Counted from the first letter of the stretch, positions 25,856 through 35,376 are shown. The stretch: DNA of 64,000 bases from Sphingopyxis chilensis (GCF_035930445.1 NZ_CP142394.1:3443501-3507500), one strand, 5' to 3'. Translations and numbers: made by a program. Notes: generated by a model not told the origin, from the sequence alone.

Positions 25856-26872
25856 ATGCCCGATTTGACCAAGCTGCTTCGCATAACGCGCTCGTTTCCG
25901 CTCTTCATCCCTTTCATCGCCGCAGCCATCGCCGTCCCCGCTGCCGCCGAAGACGTGCCGCTCTCTTACGATCTCCCGGCCTCCGCGGCCGACACGGCGC
26001 TCGCGACGGGCGTCGAGGATGCGCCCGCTCGCTATCTCCAGGATAGCGACATCGACGAGAATATCCTGCTGCCTCCCGCGCGGCCGCAGGACGACGATCC
26101 CGAACGCACATGGTCGCGCGACTATTTCGCGATCGCCGCCGGGGTGCTCAACACGCCCAAATATAACGGCTCGGACGATCGCCGCACGCTGCCCGCCTTT
26201 TACCTGCGCGGGCGGATCAGCGGCTATTCCTTCTCGACGCGCGGCACCAATTTCCAGGTCGATTTGATCCGCCAGCGGCGCGGGCAAAAAACCGATTTCA
26301 AATTCGGGCCGACGATCAGCCTGCGCGGCGACCGCACCGGCAAGATCGACGACCCGCAGGTCGCGGCGCTCGGCAAGCGCAAACTCGCGGTTGAAATGGG
26401 GCTGTTCGCCGGCGTCAGCCATACCGGGGTCATCACCAGCGCCTATGATCAGGTCAGCTTTCGCATGTCGGCGTCGAAGGATATCTCGGGCCGCCATGGC
26501 AGCTGGACCGCATCGCCGACGATCGATTATGGTACCCCGCTGTCGAAACGCGCCTATGTCGGCGTGTCGGCGTCGGTCAATTTCTATGGCAAGGGTTTCG
26601 GCCGCTATTATTACGACATCGACGCAGCGGACAGCGCCGCGAGCGGGCTTCCCGTCTATGACGGCGCGGGCCGCAAGGCGACTGCGGGCAAATATACGGT
26701 TGGAATCGCGGGCGCCTATGCGCTGTCGGGTGACCTCAGAAAGGGGTTCACGCTGATCGGCGGCGCACAATATGGCCGAATCGGCTCGCGCTTCGCCAAA
26801 TCGCCCATCGTGGCCGACGTCGGCAGCGCCGACCAATGGCTTTTCGGCGCCGGGCTCGCCTATCAATTCTGA
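25856..26872 (+). CDS. MipA/OmpV family outer-membrane protein
   Basis: A 338-residue beta-barrel protein. A signal peptide (RSFPLFIPFIAAAIAVPAAAE) ends near residue 31; after a low-complexity acidic spacer come YFAIAAGVLNTPKYNGSDDRR and the strands FKFGPTISLRGDR and TPTIDYG-like segments of the MipA/OmpV family, ending in the canonical outer-membrane C-terminal Phe (GAGLAYQF). The family includes MltA-interacting scaffolds and porin-like proteins. The start at 25856 is the first ATG that gives a signal peptide; the frame is open far upstream by chance. Confidence 0.88.
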   Translation: MPDLTKLLRITRSFPLFIPFIAAAIAVPAAAEDVPLSYDLPASAADTALATGVEDAPARYLQDSDIDENILLPPARPQDDDPERTWSRDYFAIAAGVLNTPKYNGSDDRRTLPAFYLRGRISGYSFSTRGTNFQVDLIRQRRGQKTDFKFGPTISLRGDRTGKIDDPQVAALGKRKLAVEMGLFAGVSHTGVITSAYDQVSFRMSASKDISGRHGSWTASPTIDYGTPLSKRAYVGVSASVNFYGKGFGRYYYDIDAADSAASGLPVYDGAGRKATAGKYTVGIAGAYALSGDLRKGFTLIGGAQYGRIGSRFAKSPIVADVGSADQWLFGAGLAYQF

Positions 26873-26942
26873 CGAGTTTCGACCGGAAGCGGCTCTCTCT
26901 CTCTCCCCTCGTCAACCTCTAACGAGACGCGTGGCTCGTTAG

Positions 26943-27004
26943 ACTTGATCCGGGGTCCACGACGTCAGCGCCGCAGTGGATCCCGGATCAAGTCCGGGAT
27001 GACG
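26943..27004. repeat. Dispersed intergenic palindrome (type A, long form)
   Basis: GACTTGATCCGGGGTCCACG at the left and its inverse TCCCGGATCAAGTCCGGGAT at the right, about 25 bases apart. A further related half unit, CCGGTCATCGCCGGGATGAC, lies at 27085-27105 beyond a terminator hairpin. Confidence 0.65.
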
Positions 27005-27051
27005 AACAAGGGAACGGCAGCTCACCACCCCGAAGCCGCCATCCGAAACGC

Positions 27052-27076
27052 AAAAAAGGGCGGCACGCGGCCGCCC
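27052..27076 (-). terminator. Rho-independent terminator after rpmG
   Basis: On the minus strand GGGCGGC (27076-27070), a short loop and GCCGCCC (27064-27058) form a stem followed by TTTTTT (27057-27052). It lies 70 bases after the rpmG stop. Confidence 0.75.
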
Positions 27077-27144
27077 TCCCGGATCCCGGTCATCGCCGGG
27101 ATGACGCATTTCAAACCGCGCAGCTCAGCCGCGCGGGAAACGCC

Positions 27145-27312
27145 TCACTTGATCTTGGCTTCCTTGAACTCGACGTGCTTGCGCGCACGCGGGTCGTATT
27201 TCCGCACCGTCATTTTTTCGGTCATCGTGCGCGGGTTCTTTTTCGTGACATAGAAAAAGCCCGTGTCGGCGGTGCTCACCAGCTTGATCTTGACGGTCGT
27301 CGGCTTGGCCAT
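27145..27312 (-). CDS. rpmG: 50S ribosomal protein L33
   Basis: A 55-residue ribosomal protein of the large subunit. [20 protein letters not shown], then [13 protein letters not shown] and [18 protein letters not shown], match L33 end to end. It has no Cys, so it is the zinc-free form. It is a single-gene unit with its own terminator. Confidence 0.96.
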   Translation of the reverse strand: MAKPTTVKIKLVSTADTGFFYVTKKNPRTMTEKMTVRKYDPRARKHVEFKEAKIK

Positions 27313-27483
27313 GGCCCTGTTCCTCGAAATGACTGCACATCCGCCGGAGGCCCGATGGATGCGGCGGGACTATGGGCCCCGACGTTGGTGTGAAAAACAT
27401 GAAAGGGCCGCGCGACGCCGCGCCGCCCCTCAATATCCGGGCGCCTTTGGCGGGATTCGGCCTTTCTGTCAAGCGAAAGCGAA

Positions 27484-27512
27484 GGGCGGGCGGCAAGATC
27501 GGCCGCCCGCCC
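27484..27512 (-). terminator. Hairpin after the TonB-like gene
   Basis: GGGCGGGCGGC (27484-27494) and GCCGCCCGCCC (27502-27512) form an 11-base stem nine bases after the stop of the TonB-like gene. The T-run on the minus strand is weak (TTCGCTTTCG), so termination efficiency is uncertain. Confidence 0.55.
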
Positions 27513-27521
27513 GGGAGGGGT

Positions 27522-28259
27522 TCAGGCGTTCTTTATCTCGAAGCGGACGGTCATCACCTTCCAGCTTTCTTCGGGCACCCCGCCGCGCGTCGCGGGTTTG
27601 AAACGCCATTTGGCGAGCGCGCGCCGCTTCGTCGCTTCAAAGAAGCCCGGACTGTCGGCGCTGATCAGCTCGACCGCCTTGACCCGCCCGTCGGCACCGA
27701 TCAGCACGCGGACCTTCGCCACACCCTCGATCCCCCCGCGCTGCTCGCGCGCCGGATAATCGGGCTGGAAGGCGCCGGCAAAACGCGGATCGACGTCGGC
27801 GAGCACGAGCTTGGGCGGCGCGGGCGGATCGACAGGCGGCACGGGCGGGCCGGGATCTATGCGCGGCAGGTCGACGATCACCGGCCCCGGCTCGACGCGA
27901 TCGTCGCCAAGCGGGATCGTCTTGACGATCGGCTCGACCGTGTCGCTGGCAGAGGAGGTTTTCGGCGTAGGCTTGGCATCCTCGACCACCTCGGGCGGCG
28001 GCGGGGGCGGCGTCGGCAGGTCGATAATCGTGCCGATCAGCGGGACGCTCCGCGGTCCGGGCTCGACGACCATCGGTGACAAGGCAACCGCGACGACGAG
28101 CGCCGCCGGCAATCCCACGGCAAGCAAAGCGGCAACCGGCCGGTGACTCTGGCCGGCGCCATAGCTGTTGCGTGGTTGCAGGGCTTGACGGGCACCGGCC
28201 GGCACCGTCGCCGCCTCGGGCGTGGCCACAATCGCCGAAATCAAGGGTATCAAGGTCAT
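27522..28259 (-). CDS. TonB-like energy transducer
   Basis: A 245-residue protein that would pass proton-motive force to TonB-dependent receptors. One membrane helix (PVAALLAVGLPAALVVAVAL, residues ~43-62) is followed by a proline-rich periplasmic spacer and a C-terminal TonB domain: FQPDYPAREQRGGIEGVAKVRVLIGADG and KRRALAKWRFKPA. The N-terminus before the helix is unusually long (~42 residues). It stands alone, without ExbB or ExbD, and is preceded by a 26-base palindrome with a Zur-like core, so it may serve zinc or another metal receptor using ExbBD from the operon at 51-53.7 kb. Confidence 0.85.
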   Translation of the reverse strand: MTLIPLISAIVATPEAATVPAGARQALQPRNSYGAGQSHRPVAALLAVGLPAALVVAVALSPMVVEPGPRSVPLIGTIIDLPTPPPPPPEVVEDAKPTPKTSSASDTVEPIVKTIPLGDDRVEPGPVIVDLPRIDPGPPVPPVDPPAPPKLVLADVDPRFAGAFQPDYPAREQRGGIEGVAKVRVLIGADGRVKAVELISADSPGFFEATKRRALAKWRFKPATRGGVPEESWKVMTVRFEIKNA

Positions 28260-28326
28260 GGCATCTCTCCTTGCCTGTCGACCCGGCCCCGCGGCGTTCT
28301 GACCGTCGTCTCCGGCCAGGTCAGAA

Positions 28327-28352
28327 TGACGTGATATTATAACATCACGTCA
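28327..28352. promoter_or_regulatory. Palindromic operator, Zur-like, upstream of the TonB-like gene
   Basis: TGACGTGAT, eight bases, ATCACGTCA is a near-perfect 26-base palindrome. Read on the minus strand its centre is GATGTTATAATATCAC, close to the zinc-uptake-regulator core TGTTATA-N-TATAACA. A -35-like TTGACA lies just upstream on the minus strand, so a bound protein would block the promoter. Zur is an inference; a GntR-type or CRP-like site is the alternative. Confidence 0.6.
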
Positions 28353-28402
28353 CTTGTCAAGCGGATCGGTAAGCAAGAATCAATCGGCCGGGCGATTCGC
28401 GC

Positions 28403-29713
28403 CTATGCGGCCGAAAGCCGCGCGGACGCCTCGCTCTTGTCGATCAGCGGCAGCAGCTCGGCCATGTCGGGCCCGTGATCGCGTGCCGTCAGCGCGCGGC
28501 GCAGCGGCAGGAACAGCGCGCGGCCCTTCGCGCCCGTCGCCGCCTTCACCGCGCCGGTCAGCGCGTGCCAGGGATCATTCGTCCAGTCGATATCCGGCAC
28601 GGCAGCCGCCGCCGCGTCGAGCACCGCGCGGTCGGCCGCTTCGGCAGGCGGTGGTGCGAAGGGGCCCTCGAACACGGGCAGCCACTCGGCCGCCTCGGCG
28701 ACCGTCATCACATTCGGGCGAATCGCGTTCCAGCGCGCTTCGGTGATCGCGGCGGGGAGTCGCCCGGCGACCGCGGAATGATCGGTGTGATGCAGGATCT
28801 TCTGGTTCAGCAGCACCAGCTCGGCTTCGTCGAAGCGCGCGGGAGCGCGGCCGAAGCGCGTAAAATCGATGCTCTCGATCAGCGGCGCGGGCGTCGTCAC
28901 CGGCTCGACCGGATCGCTGGTGCCGAGCCGCGCGAGCAAAGCGACGAGCGCGATCGGCTCGATCCCCTCATCGCGCAGGCTCGCCATGCCGAGCGAGCCG
29001 AGCCGCTTCGACAATTTGCCCTCGGTCCCGACGAGCAGCGCTTCGTGCGCGAATTCGGGCGGCTTCGCCCCGAGCGCGTCGAACATCTGGATCTGCGCCG
29101 CGGTGTTCGACACATGGTCCTCGCCGCGCACGACATGCGTGATCCCCATCGCGATATCGTCGATCACGCTCGGCAGCAGATAGAGCCAGCTGCCGTCGGC
29201 CCGGCGCACGACGGGGTCGGACATGGTCTTCGGCTCGAAATGCTGCGGGCCGCGGACCATGTCGGTCCACTCGATCGGCGCATCATGGTCGAGCCGGAAA
29301 CGCCAGTGCGGCGCCACGCCTTCGGGCACCGGCGCCCCCTCGGGGCGGCGCTCGTAAACCGGCGGCAGCCCGCGCGACAGCAGCACCTTGCGCCGGATGT
29401 CGAGTTCCTCGGGCGTCTCGTAACAGGCATAGACGCGCCCGTCCGATTTGAGTTTTTCAAACTCGCGCTCATAAAGCGCAAAGCGCGCCGACTGCCGCTC
29501 CTCGCCGTCGATATCGAGCCCCAGCCACGCGAGGTCGGCGCGGATGCCCTCGACATATTCCTCCTTCGACCGCTCGAGGTCGGTATCGTCGATGCGCAGC
29601 AGGAAGCGCCCGCCATGCTTGCGCGCCCACATCCAGTTGTGGAGCGCGGTGCGGACATTGCCGACATGCAGGCTGCCGGTCGGCGAGGGGGCGAAGCGGG
29701 TAACGACGGTCAT
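28403..29713 (-). CDS. gltX: Glutamyl-tRNA synthetase
   Basis: Class I synthetase of 436 residues. RFAPSPTGSLHVGNVRTAL carries the HIGH equivalent (HVGN), RIDDTDLERS the Glu-specific pocket, and KLSKRLG the KMSKS loop. Alphaproteobacteria often carry two GluRS paralogues, one of which charges tRNA-Gln for the amidotransferase; which type this is cannot be settled from this window alone. Its start overlaps the stop of the small gene upstream by four bases. Confidence 0.94.
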   Translation of the reverse strand: MTVVTRFAPSPTGSLHVGNVRTALHNWMWARKHGGRFLLRIDDTDLERSKEEYVEGIRADLAWLGLDIDGEERQSARFALYEREFEKLKSDGRVYACYETPEELDIRRKVLLSRGLPPVYERRPEGAPVPEGVAPHWRFRLDHDAPIEWTDMVRGPQHFEPKTMSDPVVRRADGSWLYLLPSVIDDIAMGITHVVRGEDHVSNTAAQIQMFDALGAKPPEFAHEALLVGTEGKLSKRLGSLGMASLRDEGIEPIALVALLARLGTSDPVEPVTTPAPLIESIDFTRFGRAPARFDEAELVLLNQKILHHTDHSAVAGRLPAAITEARWNAIRPNVMTVAEAAEWLPVFEGPFAPPPAEAADRAVLDAAAAAVPDIDWTNDPWHALTGAVKAATGAKGRALFLPLRRALTARDHGPDMAELLPLIDKSEASARLSAA

Positions 29714-30138
29714 GATGTTTCTCTTGGGCGCCGGCAGGTCATTGATGTGCGCGAATGACCGATGCGGCGCGGAGGATCATGTTTGACACCCCATCCGGCT
29801 CCATCGCGAGCCTCCACCCATTTCAATATGGCGATACAACGCAGGCGTTCGGGTAAGGCCGGATCGGTTACCGCGACGCCGTTGCGGGTCAGCATTCGGC
29901 GTAGCGTGAAGCTGCACGTCTTGCTTTTTCGTCCGTCAGGGCAAGACATATCCTCAACCTGGATCACGACATCATCGCCGTTACGGCCCATGGCCCACTC
30001 CGTGCTCACCTCCACATTGCCGTTCCCGATCATCGCATTGAGACGAACGTCAGCGAAGATTGCTGCACAATATTCGCAGGAGCGCTCGGGGGCGGTTTCC
30101 GGCTCGGCCAGAAACAGGAGCAAGAGTGCGGCGATCAT
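29710..30138 (-). CDS. Small secreted Cys-containing protein of unknown function
   Basis: A 142-residue product with a hydrophobic start ([18 protein letters not shown]) that looks like a signal peptide, then CEYCAAIF, a CPDGRKSKTC pair and a further Cys, suggesting two disulfides. Not recognised. It overlaps nadE upstream and gltX downstream by four bases each (ATGA), so it is wedged into a translationally coupled trio. Codon use is somewhat less G/C-rich than its neighbours. The last ~25 residues run into the gltX start region and may be non-native in origin. Confidence 0.65.
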   Translation of the reverse strand: MIAALLLLFLAEPETAPERSCEYCAAIFADVRLNAMIGNGNVEVSTEWAMGRNGDDVVIQVEDMSCPDGRKSKTCSFTLRRMLTRNGVAVTDPALPERLRCIAILKWVEARDGAGWGVKHDPPRRIGHSRTSMTCRRPRETS

Positions 30139-31802
30139 GCAGTCCGAAACCCGTGCGTGATCGGATAGCGCCGGTCGCGCCCGAAATTGCGCGTCGACAA
30201 TTTGACCCCCGGCGGCGCCTGGCGTCGCTTATATTCGGCGAGCATCAGGAGGCGCTCGATCCGCGCCACGGCGTCGCGATCGAAACCATATTTCGCCACG
30301 ACATCATCGACGCTCGCTTCCTCTTCGACGAGCATATGGAGCATCCGGTCGAGATCGGCGTAGGGCGGCAGGCTGTCCTCGTCCTTCTGGTCGGGGCGCA
30401 ACTCGGCGCTCGGCGGCTTGGTGACGATATTGTCGGGCATCACCGGCGTGACCGGGTTGCGCGACAGGCGCGGGACATTTTCGTTGCGCCACTTCGCGAT
30501 CGCAAAGACCGTCATCTTGTACGCGTCCTTCAGCGGGTTGTAGCCGCCCGCCATGTCGCCATAGATGGTCGCATAGCCGACGCTCATCTCGCTCTTGTTG
30601 CCCGTTGTCAGCAGCATCGGGCCGAATTTGTTGCTGAGCGCCATCAGCGTCACACCGCGGATGCGCGACTGGACATTCTCTTCGGTGATGTCGACCTGCT
30701 TGTCGGCGAAGCTGCCGGCAAGCATCACGTCGAACGCCTCGACTGCGGGAACGATCGGGATCGTGTCGAGCCTGCACCCGATCATGCGCGCGCATCCGGC
30801 CGCATCGTCGAGGCTCTCTTCGCTGGTAAAGCGACTCGGCAGCATCACGCACCAGACCTTGTCGGGGCCCAGCGCATCGGCGGCGATCGCGGCGCAGATC
30901 GCCGAATCGATCCCGCCCGACAGGCCGAGCACCACGCCGGGAAAGCGATTGCGTTCGACATAGTCGCGCAAGCTGAGGATCATCGCGCTATAGATGTCGG
31001 CGGGGTGCGCTTCCCATTCGGCGATCGCACCGGGTTCGCAGGTCCAGCGCCCGTCGCCCGCATTCGTCCAGCGCGTGACGCGCTCCTCGCTCTCCCAGTC
31101 GGTTAGCCGGTGCGCGGTCGATCCATCGTCGTTGAGGACGAAGGAGCAGCCGTCGAACACCAGCTCGTCCTGCCCGCCGATGCGGTTGAGGAAGATCAGC
31201 GGCAGCTTCGTTTCGGCGACGCGGCTCGCGAAGACTTGGGCAAGGCGGCGCTCGTCCTTGTCGATCTCATAGGGGCTGCCGTTGACCGATATCAGCAGCT
31301 CGGCGCCCTGCGCGGCAAGATGTGAGCTCACCTTCGGCAGCCAGCCATCTTCGCAGATCGGCAGCCCGAGCTTCACCCCGCGCCATTCGACGACGTCGGG
31401 CAACGGCCCCGGCGCGAAGATGCGCTTTTCGTCGAAGGTGCCGTAATTGGGCAGTTCATGCTTGCGCCGCGTCGCGACGATTTTGCCGTCATCGAGCAAG
31501 GCGACGATATTATAGAGCGCTTCCCCCTCCCGCTCGACCGACCCGACGAGCATCGCCGGGCCCCCATCAGCGGTTTCCGCCGCCAGATCGGCGAGCAGCT
31601 TCGTCGCGCGCTCGGCGAGCGCGGGTTTGAGCACCAGATCCTCGGGCGGATAGCCGATCAGCTGGAACTCGGGGTAGAGGATCAGGTCGGCGTCCTTATG
31701 CCGCGCGCGAACGCTACGCATCGCATCGGCATTGGCGGCAAGATCGCCGACCGCCTGCGTCATCTGCGAAAGGACGATGGTAAGCGTTTCGGGCGAGGTC
31801 AT
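30135..31802 (-). CDS. nadE: Glutamine-dependent NAD+ synthetase
   Basis: Last step of NAD+ synthesis, using glutamine as nitrogen donor. The N-terminal nitrilase-type domain has the catalytic triad in context: [14 protein letters not shown] (Glu), [14 protein letters not shown] (Lys) and LPICEDGW (Cys). The synthetase domain has [16 protein letters not shown] (PP-loop) near residue 300 and [13 protein letters not shown]. At 555 residues it is of the usual length. The ATG at 31802 is chosen over frames extending to 31952. Confidence 0.95.
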   Translation of the reverse strand: MTSPETLTIVLSQMTQAVGDLAANADAMRSVRARHKDADLILYPEFQLIGYPPEDLVLKPALAERATKLLADLAAETADGGPAMLVGSVEREGEALYNIVALLDDGKIVATRRKHELPNYGTFDEKRIFAPGPLPDVVEWRGVKLGLPICEDGWLPKVSSHLAAQGAELLISVNGSPYEIDKDERRLAQVFASRVAETKLPLIFLNRIGGQDELVFDGCSFVLNDDGSTAHRLTDWESEERVTRWTNAGDGRWTCEPGAIAEWEAHPADIYSAMILSLRDYVERNRFPGVVLGLSGGIDSAICAAIAADALGPDKVWCVMLPSRFTSEESLDDAAGCARMIGCRLDTIPIVPAVEAFDVMLAGSFADKQVDITEENVQSRIRGVTLMALSNKFGPMLLTTGNKSEMSVGYATIYGDMAGGYNPLKDAYKMTVFAIAKWRNENVPRLSRNPVTPVMPDNIVTKPPSAELRPDQKDEDSLPPYADLDRMLHMLVEEEASVDDVVAKYGFDRDAVARIERLLMLAEYKRRQAPPGVKLSTRNFGRDRRYPITHGFRTA

Positions 31803-31926
31803 GCCTTGCCCATATTCCGCCCGCGGCGCCGGGGCAATGGCGGCGAAGCAACTAGACCCTTCCCCTCTCCGCCCAGGGTGGCTAAGGGGCGCGCAATCCC
31901 ACCCGCGCGAAAGGGCCTTGCACGCC

Positions 31927-32862
31927 ATGAAACTCATCTCCGGCAACAGCAACCTGCCGCTGGCCCGTGCGATCGCGGACTATCTCGAACTGCCGCTGAC
32001 CGACACGAGCGTGCGCCGCTTCGCCGACGAAGAGGTGTTCGTCGAAATTCACGAGAATGTCCGCGGCCAGGACGTCTTCGTCGTCCAGCCGACGAACTTC
32101 CCCGCGAACGACAATCTGATGGAATTGCTCATCATCAACGACGCGCTGCGCCGCGCCTCGGCGAAGCGCATCACCGCGGTCGTCCCCTATTTTGGCTATG
32201 CCCGCCAAGACCGCAAGCCCGGCCCGCGCACGCCGATCTCGGCGAAGCTCGTCGCGAACCTGATCACCACCTCGGGTGCCGATCGCGTCCTCGCGATCGA
32301 CCTTCACGCCGGGCAGATCCAGGGCTTCTTCGACATCCCGACCGACAATCTCTATGCTGCGCCGGTGATGAGCGCCGACATCCAGGCGCGCTTCGGCGGC
32401 AAGAATCTGATGGTCGTCTCGCCCGACGTCGGCGGCGTGGTGCGCGCACGCGCGCTGGCGAAGCGCCTCGACAACGCCCCGCTCGCGATCGTCGACAAGC
32501 GCCGCGAGCGCGCGGGCGAATCGGAAGTGATGAACATCATCGGTGACGTTTCGGGCCGCTTCTGCATCCTGATCGACGATATCGTCGATTCGGCGGGCAC
32601 GCTCTGCAACGCCGCCGCCGCGCTGAAAGCCGCGGGCGCCGAGGGTGTTGTCGCCTATTGCACGCACGGCGTGCTGTCGGGCGGCGCGGTCGCGCGCGTC
32701 GATGCGAGCGAACTCACCGAGCTCGTCATCACCGATTCGATCCAGCCGACCGACGCGGTGAACGACAGCGGCAAGGTCCGCGCGCTCACCGTCGCGCCCT
32801 TGCTCGGCGAAGCGATCAAGCGCATCGCCGACGAAACGAGCGTCTCCTCGCTCTTCGACTGA
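31927..32862 (+). CDS. prs: Ribose-phosphate pyrophosphokinase
   Basis: Makes PRPP from ribose-5-phosphate and ATP for purine, pyrimidine, His and NAD synthesis. The 311-residue product has [41 protein letters not shown] (flexible loop), [29 protein letters not shown] and the PRPP-binding [11 protein letters not shown]. It is divergent from nadE, whose product pathway uses PRPP, with about 125 bases between starts. Confidence 0.96.
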   Translation: MKLISGNSNLPLARAIADYLELPLTDTSVRRFADEEVFVEIHENVRGQDVFVVQPTNFPANDNLMELLIINDALRRASAKRITAVVPYFGYARQDRKPGPRTPISAKLVANLITTSGADRVLAIDLHAGQIQGFFDIPTDNLYAAPVMSADIQARFGGKNLMVVSPDVGGVVRARALAKRLDNAPLAIVDKRRERAGESEVMNIIGDVSGRFCILIDDIVDSAGTLCNAAAALKAAGAEGVVAYCTHGVLSGGAVARVDASELTELVITDSIQPTDAVNDSGKVRALTVAPLLGEAIKRIADETSVSSLFD

Positions 32863-32866
32863 TGCG

Positions 32867-33409
32867 TCAGCGCGCGACGAGCGCGCCGACGATATGCTCC
32901 ATCTGCCTCCGGAAACTCGCATGGTCGGGCACGGCGTGGACGAGCCCGCGCGCCGTCCAGCATAGGGCCTGCGCCATGCTGCCCGCGCGCGCGACCGCCG
33001 ATCCCGGGCCGCTCAGGCGGATCGCCTCGGCTATCGCGGCGACCAGCCGGCGTTCGGCGGTGCGCACCGCATCGGACGGATCGCGCTGGAGCATGGCGAC
33101 GATCTCGGCGCCATGCGGCGAGGCATGGAGCGCCGCCATATGCCGCCCCACCCACGCGTCGAGCGCATCGACCAGTCGGTCGGCGAGCGTTTTCGCCGGC
33201 TGTTCGATGCTCGCGAGCGCGGCGGCGAGCGACGCGTCGATCAGCGCCTTCGTCGCCCAGCCGATCAACGCACCCTTCGATCCGTAGCGCAGATAAAGCG
33301 CCTGCCGCGAGACGCCGAGCGCGGCGGCGATATCCTCCATCGATGCCTTGCGCAGCCCATAGCGCGCGAAGGTCGCGACGATCGCATCGAGAGGAAACTC
33401 GCCCGGCAT
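32867..33409 (-). CDS. TetR/AcrR-family transcriptional regulator
   Basis: A 180-residue repressor. The N-terminal helix-turn-helix is clear: ATFARYGLRKASMEDIAAALGVSRQALYLRYGSKGALIGW (residues ~11-50). The C-terminal ligand domain is helical and not diagnostic. A perfect inverted repeat lies 8 bases upstream of its start, pointing to autoregulation. No obvious pump or enzyme gene is paired with it; the nearest divergent gene is hisN. Confidence 0.9.
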   Translation of the reverse strand: MPGEFPLDAIVATFARYGLRKASMEDIAAALGVSRQALYLRYGSKGALIGWATKALIDASLAAALASIEQPAKTLADRLVDALDAWVGRHMAALHASPHGAEIVAMLQRDPSDAVRTAERRLVAAIAEAIRLSGPGSAVARAGSMAQALCWTARGLVHAVPDHASFRRQMEHIVGALVAR

Positions 33410-33416
33410 CGGCGTG

Positions 33417-33446
33417 ATTTTACAGTTTATATGAATATTGTAAAAT
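33417..33446. promoter_or_regulatory. TetR-type operator
   Basis: ATTTTACA (33417-33424) and TGTAAAAT (33439-33446) are perfect inverted arms 14 bases apart, in an AT-rich stretch just before the TetR-family gene. Position and form suit self-repression. Confidence 0.65.
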
Positions 33447-33525
33447 CGATATAATGACGTACCGAAGGGCGCGATATGTGCGCTGCGGACTGGCGGCGCG
33501 GGCCGGGCTGGGCTAGCGGGGGGCG

Positions 33526-34308
33526 ATGTCGATTACCTCTGACCTTGCTCTCGCCAACCGCCTCGCCGACGCCGCGGGCGAAGCGATTCGCCCGCTTTTT
33601 CGTTCGCACTGGGCCCACGAAGCCAAGGCTGACGCGTCCCCGGTGACCGAAGCCGACCGCGCCGCCGAAGCCGCGATGCGCCGCCTGCTCGATGCCGAGG
33701 CGCCGCGCGACGGCATCATCGGCGAGGAATATGGCGCCGAGCGTCCCGAGGCCGCGCGCCAATGGGTGCTCGACCCGATCGACGGCACGGTCAGCTTCAT
33801 GGCCGGCCGCCCGATCTTCGGCACGCTGATCGCGCTGCTGCAGGATGGCTGGCCGCTGATCGGGATCATCGACCAGCCGATCTCGGGCGAGCGCTGGGTC
33901 GGCGCAACGGGGCATCCGACCTTGTTCAGTGGCGTGCCCGCGACAACGCGCGCCTGCCGCAGCCTGTCCGACGCCGTTCTCGCGACGACCGGCCCGCAAT
34001 ATTTCAGCGACCATGACGGCGAGCATTTCATGGCGCTCGCGGCAAAGACGTCGCACAAGCGGATGCTCTTCGGCGGCGACTGCTACAACTATGGCCTGCT
34101 CGCGAGCGGCCATATCGACCTCGTCGTCGAAGCGGGGCTGAAGCTCCACGACTTCGCCGCGCTCGTGCCGATCGTCGAGGGTGCGGGCGGGACGATGTGC
34201 GACTGGAACGGCGACCCGCTGCATAGCGAGAGCGCGGGCCATGTCATCGCACTGGGCGATCCGGCGCGGCTCGAGGATGTGATCGAAGGACTCGCCTGCC
34301 ACCACTGA
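33526..34308 (+). CDS. hisN: Histidinol-phosphatase, inositol-monophosphatase type
   Basis: A 260-residue Mg2+-dependent phosphatase. IIGEEYG and VLDPIDGTVSFMAGRPIFGTLIAL are the metal-binding motifs of the IMPase superfamily; the closing HDFAALVPIVEGAGG takes the place of the usual W-D-x-A-A. In alphaproteobacteria this subgroup (HisN) performs the penultimate step of histidine synthesis. Inositol monophosphatase is the alternative. No other his genes are near. Confidence 0.85.
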   Translation: MSITSDLALANRLADAAGEAIRPLFRSHWAHEAKADASPVTEADRAAEAAMRRLLDAEAPRDGIIGEEYGAERPEAARQWVLDPIDGTVSFMAGRPIFGTLIALLQDGWPLIGIIDQPISGERWVGATGHPTLFSGVPATTRACRSLSDAVLATTGPQYFSDHDGEHFMALAAKTSHKRMLFGGDCYNYGLLASGHIDLVVEAGLKLHDFAALVPIVEGAGGTMCDWNGDPLHSESAGHVIALGDPARLEDVIEGLACHH

Positions 34309-34325
34309 CAAGGGGAGGAACGGAC

Positions 34326-34676
34326 ATGGCTTATGAAGGCAGCTGCCATTGCGGCGCGGTGACCTATACGGTCGAGGGCGACATTCCCGACACGGCGATG
34401 AGTTGCAACTGCTCGCATTGCCGGCGCAAGGGCTTCCTGCTGACCTTCGTGCCGATCGACCGGTTTCGTCTGGAGAGCGGCAGTGACAAGCTCGCGTCGT
34501 ACAAGTTCAACAAGCATAATATCGACCATCAACTCTGCTCCGACTGCGGCTGCCAGAGTTTTTCGGTCGGCATCGCCCCCGACGGCGCAAAGATGGCCGC
34601 GGTGAACCTGCGCTGCGTGCCCGATGCCGATCTCGACGCGCTCCAGATCCAGAAGGTCGACGGCGCGAGCTTTTAA
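34326..34676 (+). CDS. GFA-family zinc-binding protein
   Basis: A 116-residue member of the glutathione-dependent formaldehyde-activating (GFA/Mss4-like) fold. Zinc ligands are visible: SCHCGAVTY, CNCSHCRRKGF and LCSDCGCQSF. Function beyond the fold is uncertain; the formaldehyde role is proven for few members. GGGGAGG lies nine bases before the start. It follows hisN by 17 bases. Confidence 0.88.
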   Translation: MAYEGSCHCGAVTYTVEGDIPDTAMSCNCSHCRRKGFLLTFVPIDRFRLESGSDKLASYKFNKHNIDHQLCSDCGCQSFSVGIAPDGAKMAAVNLRCVPDADLDALQIQKVDGASF

Positions 34677-34793
34677 TCGGCTTCCAAGCTTGCATTTCCG
34701 GGCGAATCCCCCTAAGCGCCCCGCTTCCGATTGTGTCGGCTGGCTGAAAGGGCTGCCAGGCCGATACGCAAACGGACTTCAAAGGAGACCAAA

Positions 34794-34997
34794 ATGCCCA
34801 AGATGAAGACCAAGAGCGGTGTGAAGAAACGCTTCAAATTCACCGCCTCGGGCAAGGTGAAGCACGGCGTCGCCGGCAAGCGCCACCGCCTGATGTCGCA
34901 CAACTCGAAATATATCCGCACCAACCGCGGCACCAGCGTGCTCAGCGATTCGGACGCGGCCCATGTGCGCCTCTGGGCGCCCTACGGCCTGAAGTAA
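34794..34997 (+). CDS. rpmI: 50S ribosomal protein L35
   Basis: A 67-residue ribosomal protein: [20 protein letters not shown], then [20 protein letters not shown] and LWAPYGLK match L35 throughout. AAAGGAG is seven bases upstream. rplT follows after 13 bases. infC, often the first gene of this unit, is not upstream here. Confidence 0.97.
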   Translation: MPKMKTKSGVKKRFKFTASGKVKHGVAGKRHRLMSHNSKYIRTNRGTSVLSDSDAAHVRLWAPYGLK

Positions 34998-35010
34998 GGA
35001 GCGCTAGACC

Positions 35011-35376
35011 ATGTCACGCATCAAACGCGGCGTCACCACGCGCGCCAAGCACAAGCGCGTATTGGATCAGGCGAAGGGCTATTATGGCCGTCGCAAGAAC
35101 ACGATCCGCATCGCCAAGCAGGCCGTCGAAAAGGCGGGCCAATATGCTTACCGCGACCGCAAGGTAAAGAAGCGGAGCTTCCGCGCCCTGTGGATCCAGC
35201 GCATCAACGCCGCGGTTCGCGCCGAAGGCCTGACCTATTCGCAGTTCATGCACGGCGTGAAGCTCGCCGGAATCGAACTCGACCGCAAGGTCATGGCCGA
35301 CCTCGCGATGAACGAAGGCGGCGTATTCACCGCGATCATCGCGCAGGCGAAGGCGGCGCTGCCCAAGGCAGCCTGA
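35011..35376 (+). CDS. rplT: 50S ribosomal protein L20
   Basis: A 121-residue protein needed early in assembly of the 50S subunit. [28 protein letters not shown] opens it, with the conserved [10 protein letters not shown] and [15 protein letters not shown] regions. It forms a two-gene unit with rpmI and is closed by a terminator at 35403. pheST does not follow. Confidence 0.97.
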   Translation: MSRIKRGVTTRAKHKRVLDQAKGYYGRRKNTIRIAKQAVEKAGQYAYRDRKVKKRSFRALWIQRINAAVRAEGLTYSQFMHGVKLAGIELDRKVMADLAMNEGGVFTAIIAQAKAALPKAA

